A stretch of DNA of 64,000 nucleotides from Microvirga massiliensis. GTDB taxonomy: Bacteria; Pseudomonadota; Alphaproteobacteria; Rhizobiales; Beijerinckiaceae. The notes beneath the pieces are model-generated. The model saw nothing but the letters and a program-made list of their open reading frames with translations, did no database searches and was not told the origin of the DNA. The DNA is taken from assembly GCF_001006805.1 (NCBI RefSeq), contig NZ_LN811361.1:1-64000 (forward strand). The letters are read 5' to 3'. The translations under genes and the position numbers were made by a program. Below, one piece after another: positions 33,629 through 44,425 of this stretch (its first letter is position 1; each line of letters starts with the position of its first letter).

Positions 33629-35242
33629 GTGAACGCAGCTTTGGAATTTGCACAGAAGCTTGGTCCGGCGCGGATGGCCGCCATGGGCGGCGTCGTGCTC
33701 GCGCTGGTGGCGTTCTTCGCCTTCGTGATCCTGCGGGTGTCGCAGCCCGCGATGGGCGTGCTCTACACCGAGCTCAGCCTGCAGGATGCGGGCGCGATCA
33801 TCCGTGATCTCGAATCGCGTGGGGTCCCGTACGAGACGCGCGCCGACGGCCAGACGATCCTCGCCCCGAAGAACGACCTCGCACGCCTGCGGATGGAATT
33901 TGCCGCCAAGGGAGTCCCGGCCGGAGGCGGCGTCGGCTACGAGATCTTCGACAAGGGCGATGCCTTCTCCTCCACGAGCTTCGTCCAGAACATCAATCAC
34001 CTGCGTGCCTTGGAGGGCGAGCTCGCCCGGACGATCCGCTCCATCGGCCGCGTCCAGAATGCGCGGGTACACCTTGCGATTCCGGAGCGCCGGCTCTTCG
34101 AGCGCGATCGGGAGCCGCCACGCGCCTCCATCGTGCTGCGCCTACGCGGCGAGCTCGAAAGCGCCCAGATCCGCGCCGTCCGCCATCTCGTGGCCTCTGC
34201 CGTCGAGGGCTTGCGTCCGGATCGCATCTCGATCGTCGACGAGCAGGGGCGCCTTCTGGCCGATGGGGCACAGGGTGACGTCACCCAGGCTGCGGTGGCC
34301 ATCGACGAGAAACAGGCGGGACTCGAGCGCCGCCTCAAGCGGCAGATCGAGGAGATCGTTGCCGGAATCGTCGGCTCCGGCCGTACGCGGGTTCAGGTTG
34401 CCGCCGAGTTCGATCACAACCGCATCGAGAGCAGATCCGAGACCTACGACCCGGAGAGCCGCGTCGTCCGCTCGACGCAGACCCGCGAGGAGAGCCAGAC
34501 GAGTGCCGCCAATGACGGAACCGTCAGCGTCGGCAACGAGCTCCCCGGGGCGACATCTCAAGGCGGCGCAAACGCAGCGCGAGACACCTCCGCGAAGACC
34601 GAGGAGACGGTCAATTACGAGATCTCGCGCACCATGCGCACCGAGGTCCTCGAAGGCGGCCGCCTGAAGCGCCTCTCGGTCGCGGTCCTCGTCGATGGCG
34701 CCTATAGCCGCGGCGCGAACGGCGAGCTCTCCTACCAACCCCGCTCTCAGGAGGATCTCGATCGGATCGCGACGCTCGTACGGACGGCGATCGGCTACGA
34801 CCAGAATCGGGGCGACCAGGTCGAAGTCGTCAATCTCCAGTTCGCGGACGCTCCGCAGGAGACCGAGTTCGCAGACGAATCCCTCGTCACGAGCCTGCTC
34901 AACCCCACGAAGGAAGACATCTTCACCTATATCGAAATTGCCGTCATCGCCCTCCTGACATTGATGGTCCTGCTCATGGTGGTTCGCCCTCTCGTGAAGC
35001 AGGTCATCGGCCCGGAAGTCTCGCGCAAGCTCCTGCCCACGACGCCCGCGGCGATTGCCGCCGCGGGCGACGCCCCGGCACCCGAGCCAAGCCGAGACAA
35101 TCCGGCCATGAGGATGCTCGAGCTCGCGCGCGTGAACGGCGAGATCCAGCAGCAATCAATCGAGAAGATCGGAGAGCTCGTCCAGGCCAACCCGGCCGAG
35201 AGTGTGGCGGTGCTGCGCCAGTGGATCAACGACCGGACCTGA
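33629..35242 (+). CDS. fliF: Flagellar MS-ring protein FliF
   Basis: FliF forms the membrane ring on which the flagellar motor and export gate are built. The protein of about 537 residues has an N-terminal membrane helix (MGGVVLALVAFFAFVILRV), the ring-building motifs with LRALEGELARTIRSIGRVQNARVHLAIPE, a long polar middle, and a C-terminal membrane helix (IEIAVIALLTLMVLLMVV) before the FliG-binding tail. GTG at 33629 is preferred to TTG at 33593 because homology starts near it. A CtrA-like box precedes the gene. fliG begins four bases after the stop. Confidence 0.93.
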   Translation: MNAALEFAQKLGPARMAAMGGVVLALVAFFAFVILRVSQPAMGVLYTELSLQDAGAIIRDLESRGVPYETRADGQTILAPKNDLARLRMEFAAKGVPAGGGVGYEIFDKGDAFSSTSFVQNINHLRALEGELARTIRSIGRVQNARVHLAIPERRLFERDREPPRASIVLRLRGELESAQIRAVRHLVASAVEGLRPDRISIVDEQGRLLADGAQGDVTQAAVAIDEKQAGLERRLKRQIEEIVAGIVGSGRTRVQVAAEFDHNRIESRSETYDPESRVVRSTQTREESQTSAANDGTVSVGNELPGATSQGGANAARDTSAKTEETVNYEISRTMRTEVLEGGRLKRLSVAVLVDGAYSRGANGELSYQPRSQEDLDRIATLVRTAIGYDQNRGDQVEVVNLQFADAPQETEFADESLVTSLLNPTKEDIFTYIEIAVIALLTLMVLLMVVRPLVKQVIGPEVSRKLLPTTPAAIAAAGDAPAPEPSRDNPAMRMLELARVNGEIQQQSIEKIGELVQANPAESVAVLRQWINDRT

Positions 35243-35246
35243 GATC

Positions 35247-36257
35247 ATGTCGATCCCTCTTTACGAACTCACCGGCCCGCAACGCGCCTCGATCATCCTG
35301 CTCGCCCTCGGCGCCGAGTTCGGGCGCCCGATCTGGCAATCCCTGGAAGAGGATGAGATCCGGGTGGTCACGCATGCCATGGTGCAGCTCGGCACCATCG
35401 ATGCGGAAACGGTCGAGCAGCTCATCGTCGATTTCGTTGGCACTCTCTCGGCGGGAGGAGCCGTCGTCGGCACCTTCGATCGTGCGGCGCAACTTCTCGG
35501 GCAGCTCCTGCCGCCGAAGCAGGTGGAAAGCCTCATGGACGAGATCCGGGGTTCCGCCAGCCGCAGCATGTGGCAGCGGCTCGCGCATATCGATCCCGAG
35601 GTTCTCGCCAATTACCTGCGCAACGAATATCCGCAGACGGTCGCCGTGATACTGTCGCGCGTCCGGCCCGATCACGCGGCCCGCGTCCTCTCGATTCTTC
35701 CCGACGAGTTCGCGGTCGATGTCGTCAACCGCATGCTGCGGCTCGAAAAGGTCCAGAAGGAAGCCCTCGAGCATATCGAGGAAACCCTCAGGAGCGAGTT
35801 CGTCACGACGGTTGCGCAGACGTCCCGCCGGGATGCGCACAAGAGCATGGCGGAAGTCTTCAATGCGCTCGACCGGCACACGGAGAGCCGGTTCCTCTCC
35901 GCGCTCGATCAGATCAACCGGGAGGATGCGAAGAAGATCCGTGCGCTGATGTTCACCTTCGAGGATCTCGCGAAGCTCGATCCGGGCAGCATCCAGACCC
36001 TGATGCGGCAGGTGGATCGCGATACGCTCGCGCGTGCGCTCAAGGGCGCCCCCGAGCCGATCCGCGCCTTCTTCTTCTCCAACATGTCGAGCCGGGCTTC
36101 GAAGAACCTCCAGGACGAAATGGCCTCCATGGGCCCGATCCGCCTGAAGGATGCCGACGACGCGCAGATCAAGATGGTTCAGCTCGCGAAGGAGCTCGCC
36201 GACCGCGGCGAGATCCTCATCTCGAAGAACCGCGCCGAGGAGGAGCTCGTCTATTGA
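35247..36257 (+). CDS. fliG: Flagellar motor switch protein FliG
   Basis: FliG sits between the MS ring and the C-ring and converts stator force into rotation. The 336-residue protein has the N-terminal domain (YELTGPQRASIILLALG), the middle domain with the EHPQ-type region (LRNEYPQTVAVILSRV), and the C-terminal charged torque helix (TFEDLAKLDPGSIQTLMRQVDRDTLARAL), whose acid and basic residues interact with MotA. The ATG at 35247 follows the fliF stop by four bases. Its stop overlaps the TTG start of fliH, so the two are coupled. Confidence 0.94.
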   Translation: MSIPLYELTGPQRASIILLALGAEFGRPIWQSLEEDEIRVVTHAMVQLGTIDAETVEQLIVDFVGTLSAGGAVVGTFDRAAQLLGQLLPPKQVESLMDEIRGSASRSMWQRLAHIDPEVLANYLRNEYPQTVAVILSRVRPDHAARVLSILPDEFAVDVVNRMLRLEKVQKEALEHIEETLRSEFVTTVAQTSRRDAHKSMAEVFNALDRHTESRFLSALDQINREDAKKIRALMFTFEDLAKLDPGSIQTLMRQVDRDTLARALKGAPEPIRAFFFSNMSSRASKNLQDEMASMGPIRLKDADDAQIKMVQLAKELADRGEILISKNRAEEELVY

Positions 36258-36862
36258 CGATCAATGTGAAGCCCTTCCTGTTCGGCAACGATTTCCGCCA
36301 GCGTCCTCCCGAGCCGAAACCCGACACGCGCCACGAGGAGGCCATCGCCGAGGCGGAGGCGCGCGGCTACATGCGCGGGCTTGCCGAAGGCCGGCAGCAC
36401 GTCGAAACGGAAGCCGAGCTCCGCGTCGCTGCCGCGCTCGAGTCGCTCGCGACCGGTATCGGCGCGATCATGGCGTCGCTCGACAGCCGCCACTCCGAGA
36501 CCGAGAGCCTCGCCATCGAGTTTGCCCTCGCGCTCGCCCGCAAGCTCGCCGGAGATGCGCTCGCGCGCGAGCCGCTCGCGGCAATCGAGGCCGCTGCGCA
36601 CCAATGCCTGCAGCATCTGCGCGGCGTTCCCCATCTCGTCGCGCGTGTCGAGCCGTCGCTCGTCGAGCGTGTCGACGAGCTCCTCCGCCGCCTCGCACGC
36701 GAGCGCGGCTTCGACGGCAAGATCGTCACGCTCGGCGATCCGGATATCCCCGCCGGAGATGTGCGCCTCGAATGGGCTGATGGCGGCGTGGCGCGCGATC
36801 GTTCGCGCATCGAAGCCGCTGCTGCCGAGATGCTCGGGCGCGCATTGCATCGCCCCCTTTGA
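36254..36862 (+). CDS. fliH: Flagellar assembly protein FliH
   Basis: FliH binds and restrains the export ATPase FliI and docks it to the C-ring. The 202-residue protein opens NVKPFLFGNDF and is followed by a charged, alanine-rich helical stretch (EEAIAEAEARGYMRGLAEG) and a C-terminal domain resembling the V-ATPase E subunit. Sequence is poorly conserved in this family, so position between fliG and fliN weighs in the call. TTG at 36254 overlaps the fliG stop (TTGA) and has GAGGAG at 36239-36244; GTG at 36266 is an alternative. Confidence 0.82.
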   Translation: MTINVKPFLFGNDFRQRPPEPKPDTRHEEAIAEAEARGYMRGLAEGRQHVETEAELRVAAALESLATGIGAIMASLDSRHSETESLAIEFALALARKLAGDALAREPLAAIEAAAHQCLQHLRGVPHLVARVEPSLVERVDELLRRLARERGFDGKIVTLGDPDIPAGDVRLEWADGGVARDRSRIEAAAAEMLGRALHRPL

Positions 36863-36880
36863 ACCAAGGACATATTCTCT

Positions 36881-37216
36881 ATGGCGACCGAAACCGATCT
36901 CCCACTGCCCAACCTCCAGGAGCAGGACGTCACTTTTGCGGGCTTGAGGGAAGCAGCGATCAGCCCGAAGACGGCTGCCGACCTCGAACAGGTCTTCGAC
37001 GTGCCCGTGACCGTCACGGCGGTCCTCGGCAACACGGTCATGCCCGTCGGCGATCTCCTCGCGATCAAGCCGGGCTCCCTCCTCGAACTGGATCGCAAGG
37101 TAGGCGAAGCCATCGACATCCTGGTGAGCAACCGGCTCGTCGCGCGTGGCGAAGTCGTTCTCGTCGAAGACCGACTCGGCGTCACGATGACGGAGATCAT
37201 CAAGAGCGACCATTAG
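36881..37216 (+). CDS. fliN: Flagellar motor switch protein FliN
   Basis: A C-ring component of 111 residues with the SpoA fold: LEQVFDVPVTVTAVLG, PVGDLLAIKPGSLLELDRKVGEAIDILVSNRLVARGEVVLVEDRLGVTMTEI. With FliG and FliM it switches rotation direction and receives export cargo through FliH. No fliM is in this window. The ATG follows fliH by 18 bases, with AAGGA ten bases upstream. A 9-bp inverted repeat lies a few bases after the stop, before flbD. Confidence 0.92.
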   Translation: MATETDLPLPNLQEQDVTFAGLREAAISPKTAADLEQVFDVPVTVTAVLGNTVMPVGDLLAIKPGSLLELDRKVGEAIDILVSNRLVARGEVVLVEDRLGVTMTEIIKSDH

Positions 37217-37222
37217 CATGGC

Positions 37223-37263
37223 GGGCCGGGCGCACTCATCCAGGCTACGGAACTGCCCGGCCC
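37223..37263. repeat. 9-bp inverted repeat between fliN and flbD
   Basis: GGGCCGGGC (37223-37231) and GCCCGGCCC (37255-37263) are perfectly complementary with a 23-base loop. No T-run follows, so partial termination or transcript stabilisation after fliN is possible but unproved. Confidence 0.45.
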
Positions 37264-37351
37264 GAATGAATCCCTGTCCGCGGCGGCGGATCGATCAGAA
37301 GGCCCTTCGCATAACCGAGGCCCGAGCGGATAACCGGAAAAGGAGACGAAG

Positions 37352-38710
<1,359 letters not shown>

Positions 38711-38811
38711 AGGACCGTCCCTACTCCGAGAAACGGCTCCGGGCGCCGCAATAGCGGGCGCGACACGAACGTGCTTGCCGCAGGGTAAGCCTGGCGTTAG
38801 GTCTGCGGACT

Positions 38812-40626
38812 GTGAACCAAGCAGCCGCACGCCTGGCCCAAGCACCGGCCCAACCAACCCGGGAGTCGCAGGCCGCCTCCTGGCCGGATTCCGCTGGGGG
38901 ATTCCGTCTCCTCTGGGCCGCGGCAGTGATCGTGCCTGTCCTCATCTTCGCAGCCGCGGCGATCTGGAGCTGGAGCGACATCATCCGGGAGACGCGGAAC
39001 CGATTGGAGCGGACCGTCGACATGCTGCACGAGCATGCTTTGCGCTCCATCGAGACGCAGGAGGCCATCATCGAGGCCGTGAACCTGCGCATCCGGAACC
39101 TCACCGATGCAGACATTGCCGAATCGGACGACCTGCAGGAGTTGCTGAAGCAGGTCGTCGCCGAGACGCACCCGTCCAACGGAGTCGCGATCATCAGCAG
39201 CGACAACCGAGTCGTGATGACGAGCGCCGATATTCCGCTGCGCATCGGCAGCAGCGTCGCGGACCGGGATTATGTCCGTGCCCTGCGCGGCGATCATCGG
39301 GGCACCTATATCGGCGAGGTCGAGATTTCGCAGGTGGCGAATACGGCGCTGTTTCCGATCAGCCGACGCGCATCGAACGGCCGGAACCTGATCATCTCGA
39401 TGTTCAGGCCGAGCTACTTCGAGGACTTCTATAAATCCGTGGTCGAAACCCCGAACGATATCGTCGCCCTCGTTCGGGCCGATGGAAAGCTTCTCGCGCG
39501 CTCGCCGCGGCCGGATGACATCGAGGAGTACCGGCGACAGATCTACAGTCCGATTTTCGACGAGGTCATGAGCACCGGCCGCGCGTTCACGTCCGGCGTC
39601 CTCCCGTTGGCTCCGGACCGCCGCTACTATGCCTCTCGACAGGTCGGCTCGCATCCGGTCCTGGTGGTCTATGGTCTCGACCCTGCCGTGCTGCAGCGGG
39701 CCTGGATGCGGCAGCTCGCAATGTCCGGCCTCGCCTGCCTGACGGCAGCCCTTCTTCTGATGCTCCTCACGCATCTCGCACAGCAATCCGTCCGGCGCGA
39801 GCGCGCCGCATTGGCCGCAGCGCGGCTAGAGGCCGAACGGCGCGCCGATGCGGAAACCCGGCTCCGCCATGCACAGCGGATCGATGCGCTCGGGCAGATC
39901 GTCGGGGGCGTGGCTCACGACTTCAACAATGTCGTCATGGCCGTGATGGCGGGCACGCGCGCCATCTCCAAGCGGGGCGATGACGCTCAGGAAGTCCGGC
40001 GGATCGTCGAGCTCATCGATGCGGCGGCCGAACGCGGCGGCCGCCTGACCAAACGAATGCTGCACTTTGCACGGCGCGAGGATGCACGAACGGATCTCGT
40101 CGATATCCGCGAAGCGCTTGATTCCGTGACGGGCCTCCTCGGCCATACACTCGGGGCGGGGCTCCGCATTGCCCTCGATATGCCCGACCGCTTGCCTCCC
40201 GCGAAAGGAGATCGCGCCGAGTTCGAGACCGTCATCGTCAATCTCGTCGTGAACGCCCGCGACGCCATGCCGGACGGCGGCCTCATCACGATCAGCGCCC
40301 GCGAGGAGATCATCGCCGTGGCAGGGCCCAGTCACGCGCCCGGACTCGAACCCGGTCATTTCATCCGGGTCGCTGTCAGCGATCATGGGACCGGCATGGA
40401 CCCTGACATCCTCGCCCGCGTCGGCGAGGCGTTCTTCACGACCAAGCCGCCCGGAAAGGGCACCGGACTCGGTCTCGCCATGGCGAGGGGCTTTGCCGAG
40501 CATTGCGGCGGAGCCTTGCGCATCGACAGCGAGGTCGGCCGCGGCACCACGGTGACGATCTGGCTCGCGACCTATGCCCGTGCAAAGGATACCGAGGCCG
40601 CGCCGCAGCCGGACAGCTCTGCCTGA
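38812..40626 (+). CDS. Membrane sensor histidine kinase with periplasmic Cache-type domain
   Basis: This kinase of 604 residues has two membrane helices (about 32-52 and 302-322) that flank a periplasmic region of some 250 residues resembling a double Cache sensor (RIGSSVADRDYVRALRG). A short coiled coil leads to the dimerisation helix with phospho-acceptor His369 (GGVAHDFNN), then an ATPase domain with N, G1 and G2 boxes (NLVVNARDAMPDGG, DHGTGMDPD, GKGTGLGLAMA). There is no receiver domain and no response-regulator gene beside it, so it is an orphan kinase. The start is GTG at 38812. Placement after flbD raises the possibility of a motility input. Confidence 0.87.
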   Translation: MNQAAARLAQAPAQPTRESQAASWPDSAGGFRLLWAAAVIVPVLIFAAAAIWSWSDIIRETRNRLERTVDMLHEHALRSIETQEAIIEAVNLRIRNLTDADIAESDDLQELLKQVVAETHPSNGVAIISSDNRVVMTSADIPLRIGSSVADRDYVRALRGDHRGTYIGEVEISQVANTALFPISRRASNGRNLIISMFRPSYFEDFYKSVVETPNDIVALVRADGKLLARSPRPDDIEEYRRQIYSPIFDEVMSTGRAFTSGVLPLAPDRRYYASRQVGSHPVLVVYGLDPAVLQRAWMRQLAMSGLACLTAALLLMLLTHLAQQSVRRERAALAAARLEAERRADAETRLRHAQRIDALGQIVGGVAHDFNNVVMAVMAGTRAISKRGDDAQEVRRIVELIDAAAERGGRLTKRMLHFARREDARTDLVDIREALDSVTGLLGHTLGAGLRIALDMPDRLPPAKGDRAEFETVIVNLVVNARDAMPDGGLITISAREEIIAVAGPSHAPGLEPGHFIRVAVSDHGTGMDPDILARVGEAFFTTKPPGKGTGLGLAMARGFAEHCGGALRIDSEVGRGTTVTIWLATYARAKDTEAAPQPDSSA

Positions 40627-40714
40627 CATTCAGGAAGGCCCTCTCCCGGCAGGGAAGCATCTCTTATCCCGCTCGGGAGATGCGTATGCTGTCGTGAGAA
40701 ATACCCGCAGTATC

Positions 40715-40729
40715 GGATACACCGTATCC
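40715..40729. promoter_or_regulatory. Short palindrome before the YnjB-like gene
   Basis: GGATAC and GTATCC pair around ACC, 22 bases before the ATG at 40751. It might be an operator. No thiamine-pyrophosphate riboswitch signature was found here. Confidence 0.3.
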
Positions 40730-40750
40730 TGCATCCGGAGATTTCGCACG

Positions 40751-41950
40751 ATGCGCCTCATCGCTGTCGCACTCGCGTTGCTGACCTTGTCCGGCGGGGC
40801 GCTGGCCCAGCAGCCTCGCCCGTGGGACGAGATCCTGAGAGAGGCACGAGGGCAGATTGTCTACTGGAATGCCTGGGGTGGGGATGACCGCAACAACGCC
40901 TACATCGCCTGGGTGGCCGCCGAAATCGAGCAGCGTTACGGCGTATCGGTCCGCCATGTGAAACTGGCCGATACCGCGGAAGCCGTGACTCGTGTCGTCG
41001 CCGAACGCGCGGCGGGGCGCGACACGAACGGCACCATCGATCTCATCTGGATCAATGGCCCGAACCTCGCCTCCATGAAGCAGCACGACCTTCTCTTCGG
41101 CCCGATCACACCCGCTCTGCCGAATTTCGCTCTCGTGGATAAGGTCGGCAAACCCTCGACCGTGGTGGACTTCACGCTGCCCGTCGACGGCATGGCATCC
41201 CCCTGGCTGATGGCGCAAGTCGTGTATGTCTATGACAGTGCGCGCTCCGACCCGGCAAGCCTCCCGCGCTCCGCCGCGGCTATGCTCGCCTGGGCGAAAG
41301 CCCATCCGGGCCGCCTGACTCATCCGGTCGCCTCGAATTTCCTCGGTGCGACTTTTCTCAAGCAGGCTCTCTACGAACTCGTGCCCGACCCGTCCGTCCT
41401 GCAGCATGAAGCAACCGACGAATTGTTCGTACCGGCGGCGGAGCGACTGTTCGCGTGGTACGAGGAACTCCGGCCTCATCTCTGGCGAAGCGGTCGCGAC
41501 TTTCCCGAAAACGGCCCCGCGATGCGGCAGCTTCTCGCAGACGGCGAGATCGACCTCATGATCTCGTTCAATCCCGCCGAGGCTGCCCTCGGCATCGCGA
41601 ACGGCCTCCTGCCCGAAACAGCTCGGGTTCTTACGCTTGCGGGCGGCAGCATTGGGAACACCAGCTTCGTCGCGATCCCCTATAATGCGTCGCATAAGGA
41701 GGGCGCGATGATCGTGGCGAACTTCCTGCTCGAGCCTGAGGCTCAGGCCCGTGCCCAGGATCCGCGCGTGATCGGGCTGCTGACAGTGCTCGATGTCGCG
41801 CGGTTGCCTGCAGCCGAGCAGGCTCTGTTCGAGACGACGCGGCAGCCCGGCATGCCGCCGCCCGGGGCGCTCGGCCAGCCGCTTCTCGAGCCGCATCCGA
41901 GCTGGGCGACACGGCTCGTCGCGGAATGGCAGAAGCGTACCGCGCGCTGA
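40751..41950 (+). CDS. ABC transporter substrate-binding protein, YnjB-like
   Basis: This 399-residue periplasmic protein has a cleavable signal (MRLIAVALALLTLSGGALAQ) and then a type II binding fold resembling YnjB, an iron/thiamine/polyamine-class binder: ILREARGQIVYWNAWGGDDRNNAYIAWVA and later LMISFNPAEAALGIANGLLP. The open frame starts upstream at 40574, but the signal peptide and the GGAG at 40737-40740 place the start at the ATG at 40751. It forms an operon with a fused permease and an ATPase, four-base spacing and an ATGA overlap linking the genes. The transported compound is unknown. Confidence 0.87.
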   Translation: MRLIAVALALLTLSGGALAQQPRPWDEILREARGQIVYWNAWGGDDRNNAYIAWVAAEIEQRYGVSVRHVKLADTAEAVTRVVAERAAGRDTNGTIDLIWINGPNLASMKQHDLLFGPITPALPNFALVDKVGKPSTVVDFTLPVDGMASPWLMAQVVYVYDSARSDPASLPRSAAAMLAWAKAHPGRLTHPVASNFLGATFLKQALYELVPDPSVLQHEATDELFVPAAERLFAWYEELRPHLWRSGRDFPENGPAMRQLLADGEIDLMISFNPAEAALGIANGLLPETARVLTLAGGSIGNTSFVAIPYNASHKEGAMIVANFLLEPEAQARAQDPRVIGLLTVLDVARLPAAEQALFETTRQPGMPPPGALGQPLLEPHPSWATRLVAEWQKRTAR

Positions 41951-41954
41951 CCCG

Positions 41955-43625
41955 GTGCTGCGCCTTGCGCCAGGCGTCACGCTCGCCCTCTTTCTCACGC
42001 CGCTGCTGACGGGGCTCGCCGGCACGGTTCTCCCGGCCTTCGGCTATTTTCCGCCGCTCGGGCATCACGACGTCTCGCTGCAACCCTGGCGCGATCTCTT
42101 CGGAACGCCGGGTGTGATGCACTCGATCGCGCTCACCATCCTGGTCGGGCTCGGCGCGACGATGGTCTCTCTCGCCTGCGCGATCGGACTTGTCGCCCTG
42201 ATGGTCCGCAAACCCGTCTGGGTGCGGCTCGAGGCTGCAATCTCTCCGCTCTTGGCGACGCCACATGTCGCGATTGCCATCGGCTTCGCGTTCCTGATTG
42301 CCCCGAGCGGCTGGATCGCGCGCCTCATCTCTCCCGAACTGACGGGCTGGACACGACCTCCGGACCTCCTGCTCCTCCGCGATCCGTACGGGCTGTCATT
42401 CCTGGCCGGGCTGGCGCTGAAGGAAATTCCCTACCTCGTCCTCATGATCGTGGCGTCCTCCCGCCAGGTGCCGGTCGCTGCGCTGATTTCGACCGGCCGG
42501 TCCTTGGGATATTCCTTCGCGGCGTCATGGATCCTGCTCGTGCTTCCGCTCCTCTATCGGCAGATCCGCCTCCCGGTCTATGCGGTGCTCGCTTTCACCC
42601 TCTCCGTCGTCGAGGTTGGCCTGATCCTGGCGCCGAGCCAACCGCCACCGCTCCCAGTCCTCGCGACCCGATGGTTCCTCGATCAGAGCCTCGATCGTTA
42701 TCTGCCGGCTTGCGCAGCTGCCGTTCTGCAGCTCGTCATCGTGGTGCTCTCGATTATCGCGTGGCGTGCCGGTGAAGCGGCTGCCGGCAGGCTCGTGCGG
42801 CGGCGTTGCGAAACCGGCCATCGTCGGAGCAGCGCAGCCGCATTTCTCCTGGCGGCGTCCTCGATCGGCACTCTGTCCATCATCGTGAGCCTGTGGAGTC
42901 TCGCTGTGCTCGGCGTCTGGTCCGTGGCGCGAACCTGGACTTTCCCGGAGGATCTGCCCGAATCGTGGACGCTCGCGATCTGGACCGGCAGGGCCGATAT
43001 GCTGGCGCTCGCCGGCAGGACGGCTTTCATTGCTCTCTGTGCGACGCTCATCGCGATGGCGCTCTCGATCGCCTGCCTCGAGAACGAGCGCCGACGGGGC
43101 ATCACGCCGCGCGCAGGCATCCTCTGGCTCCTTTATTTTCCGCTCCTCGTGCCGCAGGTGGCGTTCCTGTTCGGCGCTCAGATCGCGATCCTGCGCCTCG
43201 GATGGGACGCCACGCTGGCCGCCGTGATCTGGAGCCACCTTCTCTTCGTGCTGCCCTATGTCTTCCTCTCGCTCGCGGATCCCTATCGCGCGCTCAATCC
43301 GCGCTTCGCGCAAATCGCGGCGAGTCTCGGCGCCACGCCGGCCGCAAGACTTCGCCGGGTGGTGCTTCCGATTCTCCTGAAGCCGATCCTCGTCGCCTTC
43401 GCGATCGGCTTCTCGGTCAGCGTCGCACTCTATCTGCCGACACTCTTCGCCGGGGCTGGCCGTGTCGCGACCCTGACGACAGAAGCCGTCACGCTGTCCG
43501 CCGGGGTAGACCGCCGGATCGTCTCGGCCGTATCGCTCCTGCAGGCGCTGCTGCCTCTGGTCGTCTATGGGCTTGCGATCGTCGTTCCGCTCACCGCATT
43601 CAGAAACAGGCGGCTGCTGCGATGA
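41955..43625 (+). CDS. Fused two-domain ABC transporter permease, YnjC-like
   Basis: The 556-residue inner-membrane protein consists of two permease units joined head to tail, each with about six membrane helices and an EAA-type cytoplasmic loop (ALISTGRSLGYSFAASW in the first, QIAASLGATPAARLRRVVLP in the second). This is the YnjC/FbpB/ThiP layout. GTG at 41955, four bases after the binding-protein stop, is the likely start; the frame is open further upstream but overlaps that gene. Its stop overlaps the ATPase start in ATGA. Confidence 0.88.
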   Translation: MLRLAPGVTLALFLTPLLTGLAGTVLPAFGYFPPLGHHDVSLQPWRDLFGTPGVMHSIALTILVGLGATMVSLACAIGLVALMVRKPVWVRLEAAISPLLATPHVAIAIGFAFLIAPSGWIARLISPELTGWTRPPDLLLLRDPYGLSFLAGLALKEIPYLVLMIVASSRQVPVAALISTGRSLGYSFAASWILLVLPLLYRQIRLPVYAVLAFTLSVVEVGLILAPSQPPPLPVLATRWFLDQSLDRYLPACAAAVLQLVIVVLSIIAWRAGEAAAGRLVRRRCETGHRRSSAAAFLLAASSIGTLSIIVSLWSLAVLGVWSVARTWTFPEDLPESWTLAIWTGRADMLALAGRTAFIALCATLIAMALSIACLENERRRGITPRAGILWLLYFPLLVPQVAFLFGAQIAILRLGWDATLAAVIWSHLLFVLPYVFLSLADPYRALNPRFAQIAASLGATPAARLRRVVLPILLKPILVAFAIGFSVSVALYLPTLFAGAGRVATLTTEAVTLSAGVDRRIVSAVSLLQALLPLVVYGLAIVVPLTAFRNRRLLR

Positions 43626-44269
43626 GCGAGCCACTCGCGCTCACAGAGGTGACGATCGTCCTCGGAGATCGCCGGCTCTTTGCACCGCTCTCGTTCACTG
43701 TCGCCCCGGGCGAGATCACGACGGTCATGGGGCCGAGCGGATCCGGGAAGTCCACGTTGCTCTCCTACCTGAGCGGCTTTCTCGCGGCTCCCTTCAACGG
43801 CTTCGGGCGGGTCGCGATCGGTGAGCAGGACATCACGGGGCTTGCTGCGGAGCGACGTCGAATCGGCATTCTCTTCCAAGACGACCTCCTGTTTCCGCAT
43901 CTCTCCGTCGGACAGAACCTCGCCTTCGGACTGCCGGCAAGTGCCGGATCGCGTCAGGAGCGCCGGCAGATCATCGAGCGGGCTCTTGCGCAAGCAGGCC
44001 TCGAAGGTTTTCGGAAGCGCGATCCGGCCACTTTGTCCGGCGGCCAGCGAGCACGGGTCGCGCTGCTCCGCACATTGCTCGCCGAGCCCCGCGCCCTGCT
44101 CCTCGACGAGCCGTTCAACAGGCTCGACGTCGCACTTCGCCAGGAAATCCGTCGCTTCGTCTTCGAGCGCTCGCGGGAGCGATCGATTCCGGTCCTGCTC
44201 GTGACTCATGATCCGGAGGATGCCGCTGCGGCAGGCGGGCCGATCGTTACGCTAAGGCAGACGATTTAG
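43622..44269 (+). CDS. ABC transporter ATP-binding protein, YnjD-like
   Basis: This small ATPase of 215 residues has Walker A GPSGSGKS (near residues 37-44), a Q-loop in ILFQDDLLFPHLSVGQN, the signature TLSGGQRARVALLRTLLAEP, Walker B ALLLDEPF and the switch His in LLVTHDPED. It powers the YnjB/YnjC-like importer encoded directly upstream and is translationally coupled to the permease through ATGA at 43622. A palindromic repeat and then the flhA promoter follow. Confidence 0.9.
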   Translation: MSEPLALTEVTIVLGDRRLFAPLSFTVAPGEITTVMGPSGSGKSTLLSYLSGFLAAPFNGFGRVAIGEQDITGLAAERRRIGILFQDDLLFPHLSVGQNLAFGLPASAGSRQERRQIIERALAQAGLEGFRKRDPATLSGGQRARVALLRTLLAEPRALLLDEPFNRLDVALRQEIRRFVFERSRERSIPVLLVTHDPEDAAAAGGPIVTLRQTI

Positions 44270-44293
44270 TGACAGACCAGACCATTACTCTGA

Positions 44294-44374
44294 CGTCATT
44301 GCGAACGACGTGAAGCAGTCCAGCGGTGCTGCGGTGGACAGGCCGGATGGCATTGTCTGCGGCTCGCAATGACG
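44294..44374. repeat. Palindromic intergenic repeat, family 1, copy 4
   Basis: CGTCATTGCGAACGACGTGA at the left pairs with the reverse of TCTGCGGCTCGCAATGACG at the right. The centre differs from the other copies. It lies between the ABC-transporter operon and the flhA promoter. Confidence 0.85.
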
Positions 44375-44425
44375 AAGTGGGTTCTCGTCGCGATCTGTGA
44401 TCGAGCGAGCAACGAGCGCTGCGCA

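Noticed and set aside
40627..40750. Thiamine-pyrophosphate riboswitch before the YnjB-like gene
   Set aside because: No conserved THI-box core was found; only a 6-bp palindrome is present.
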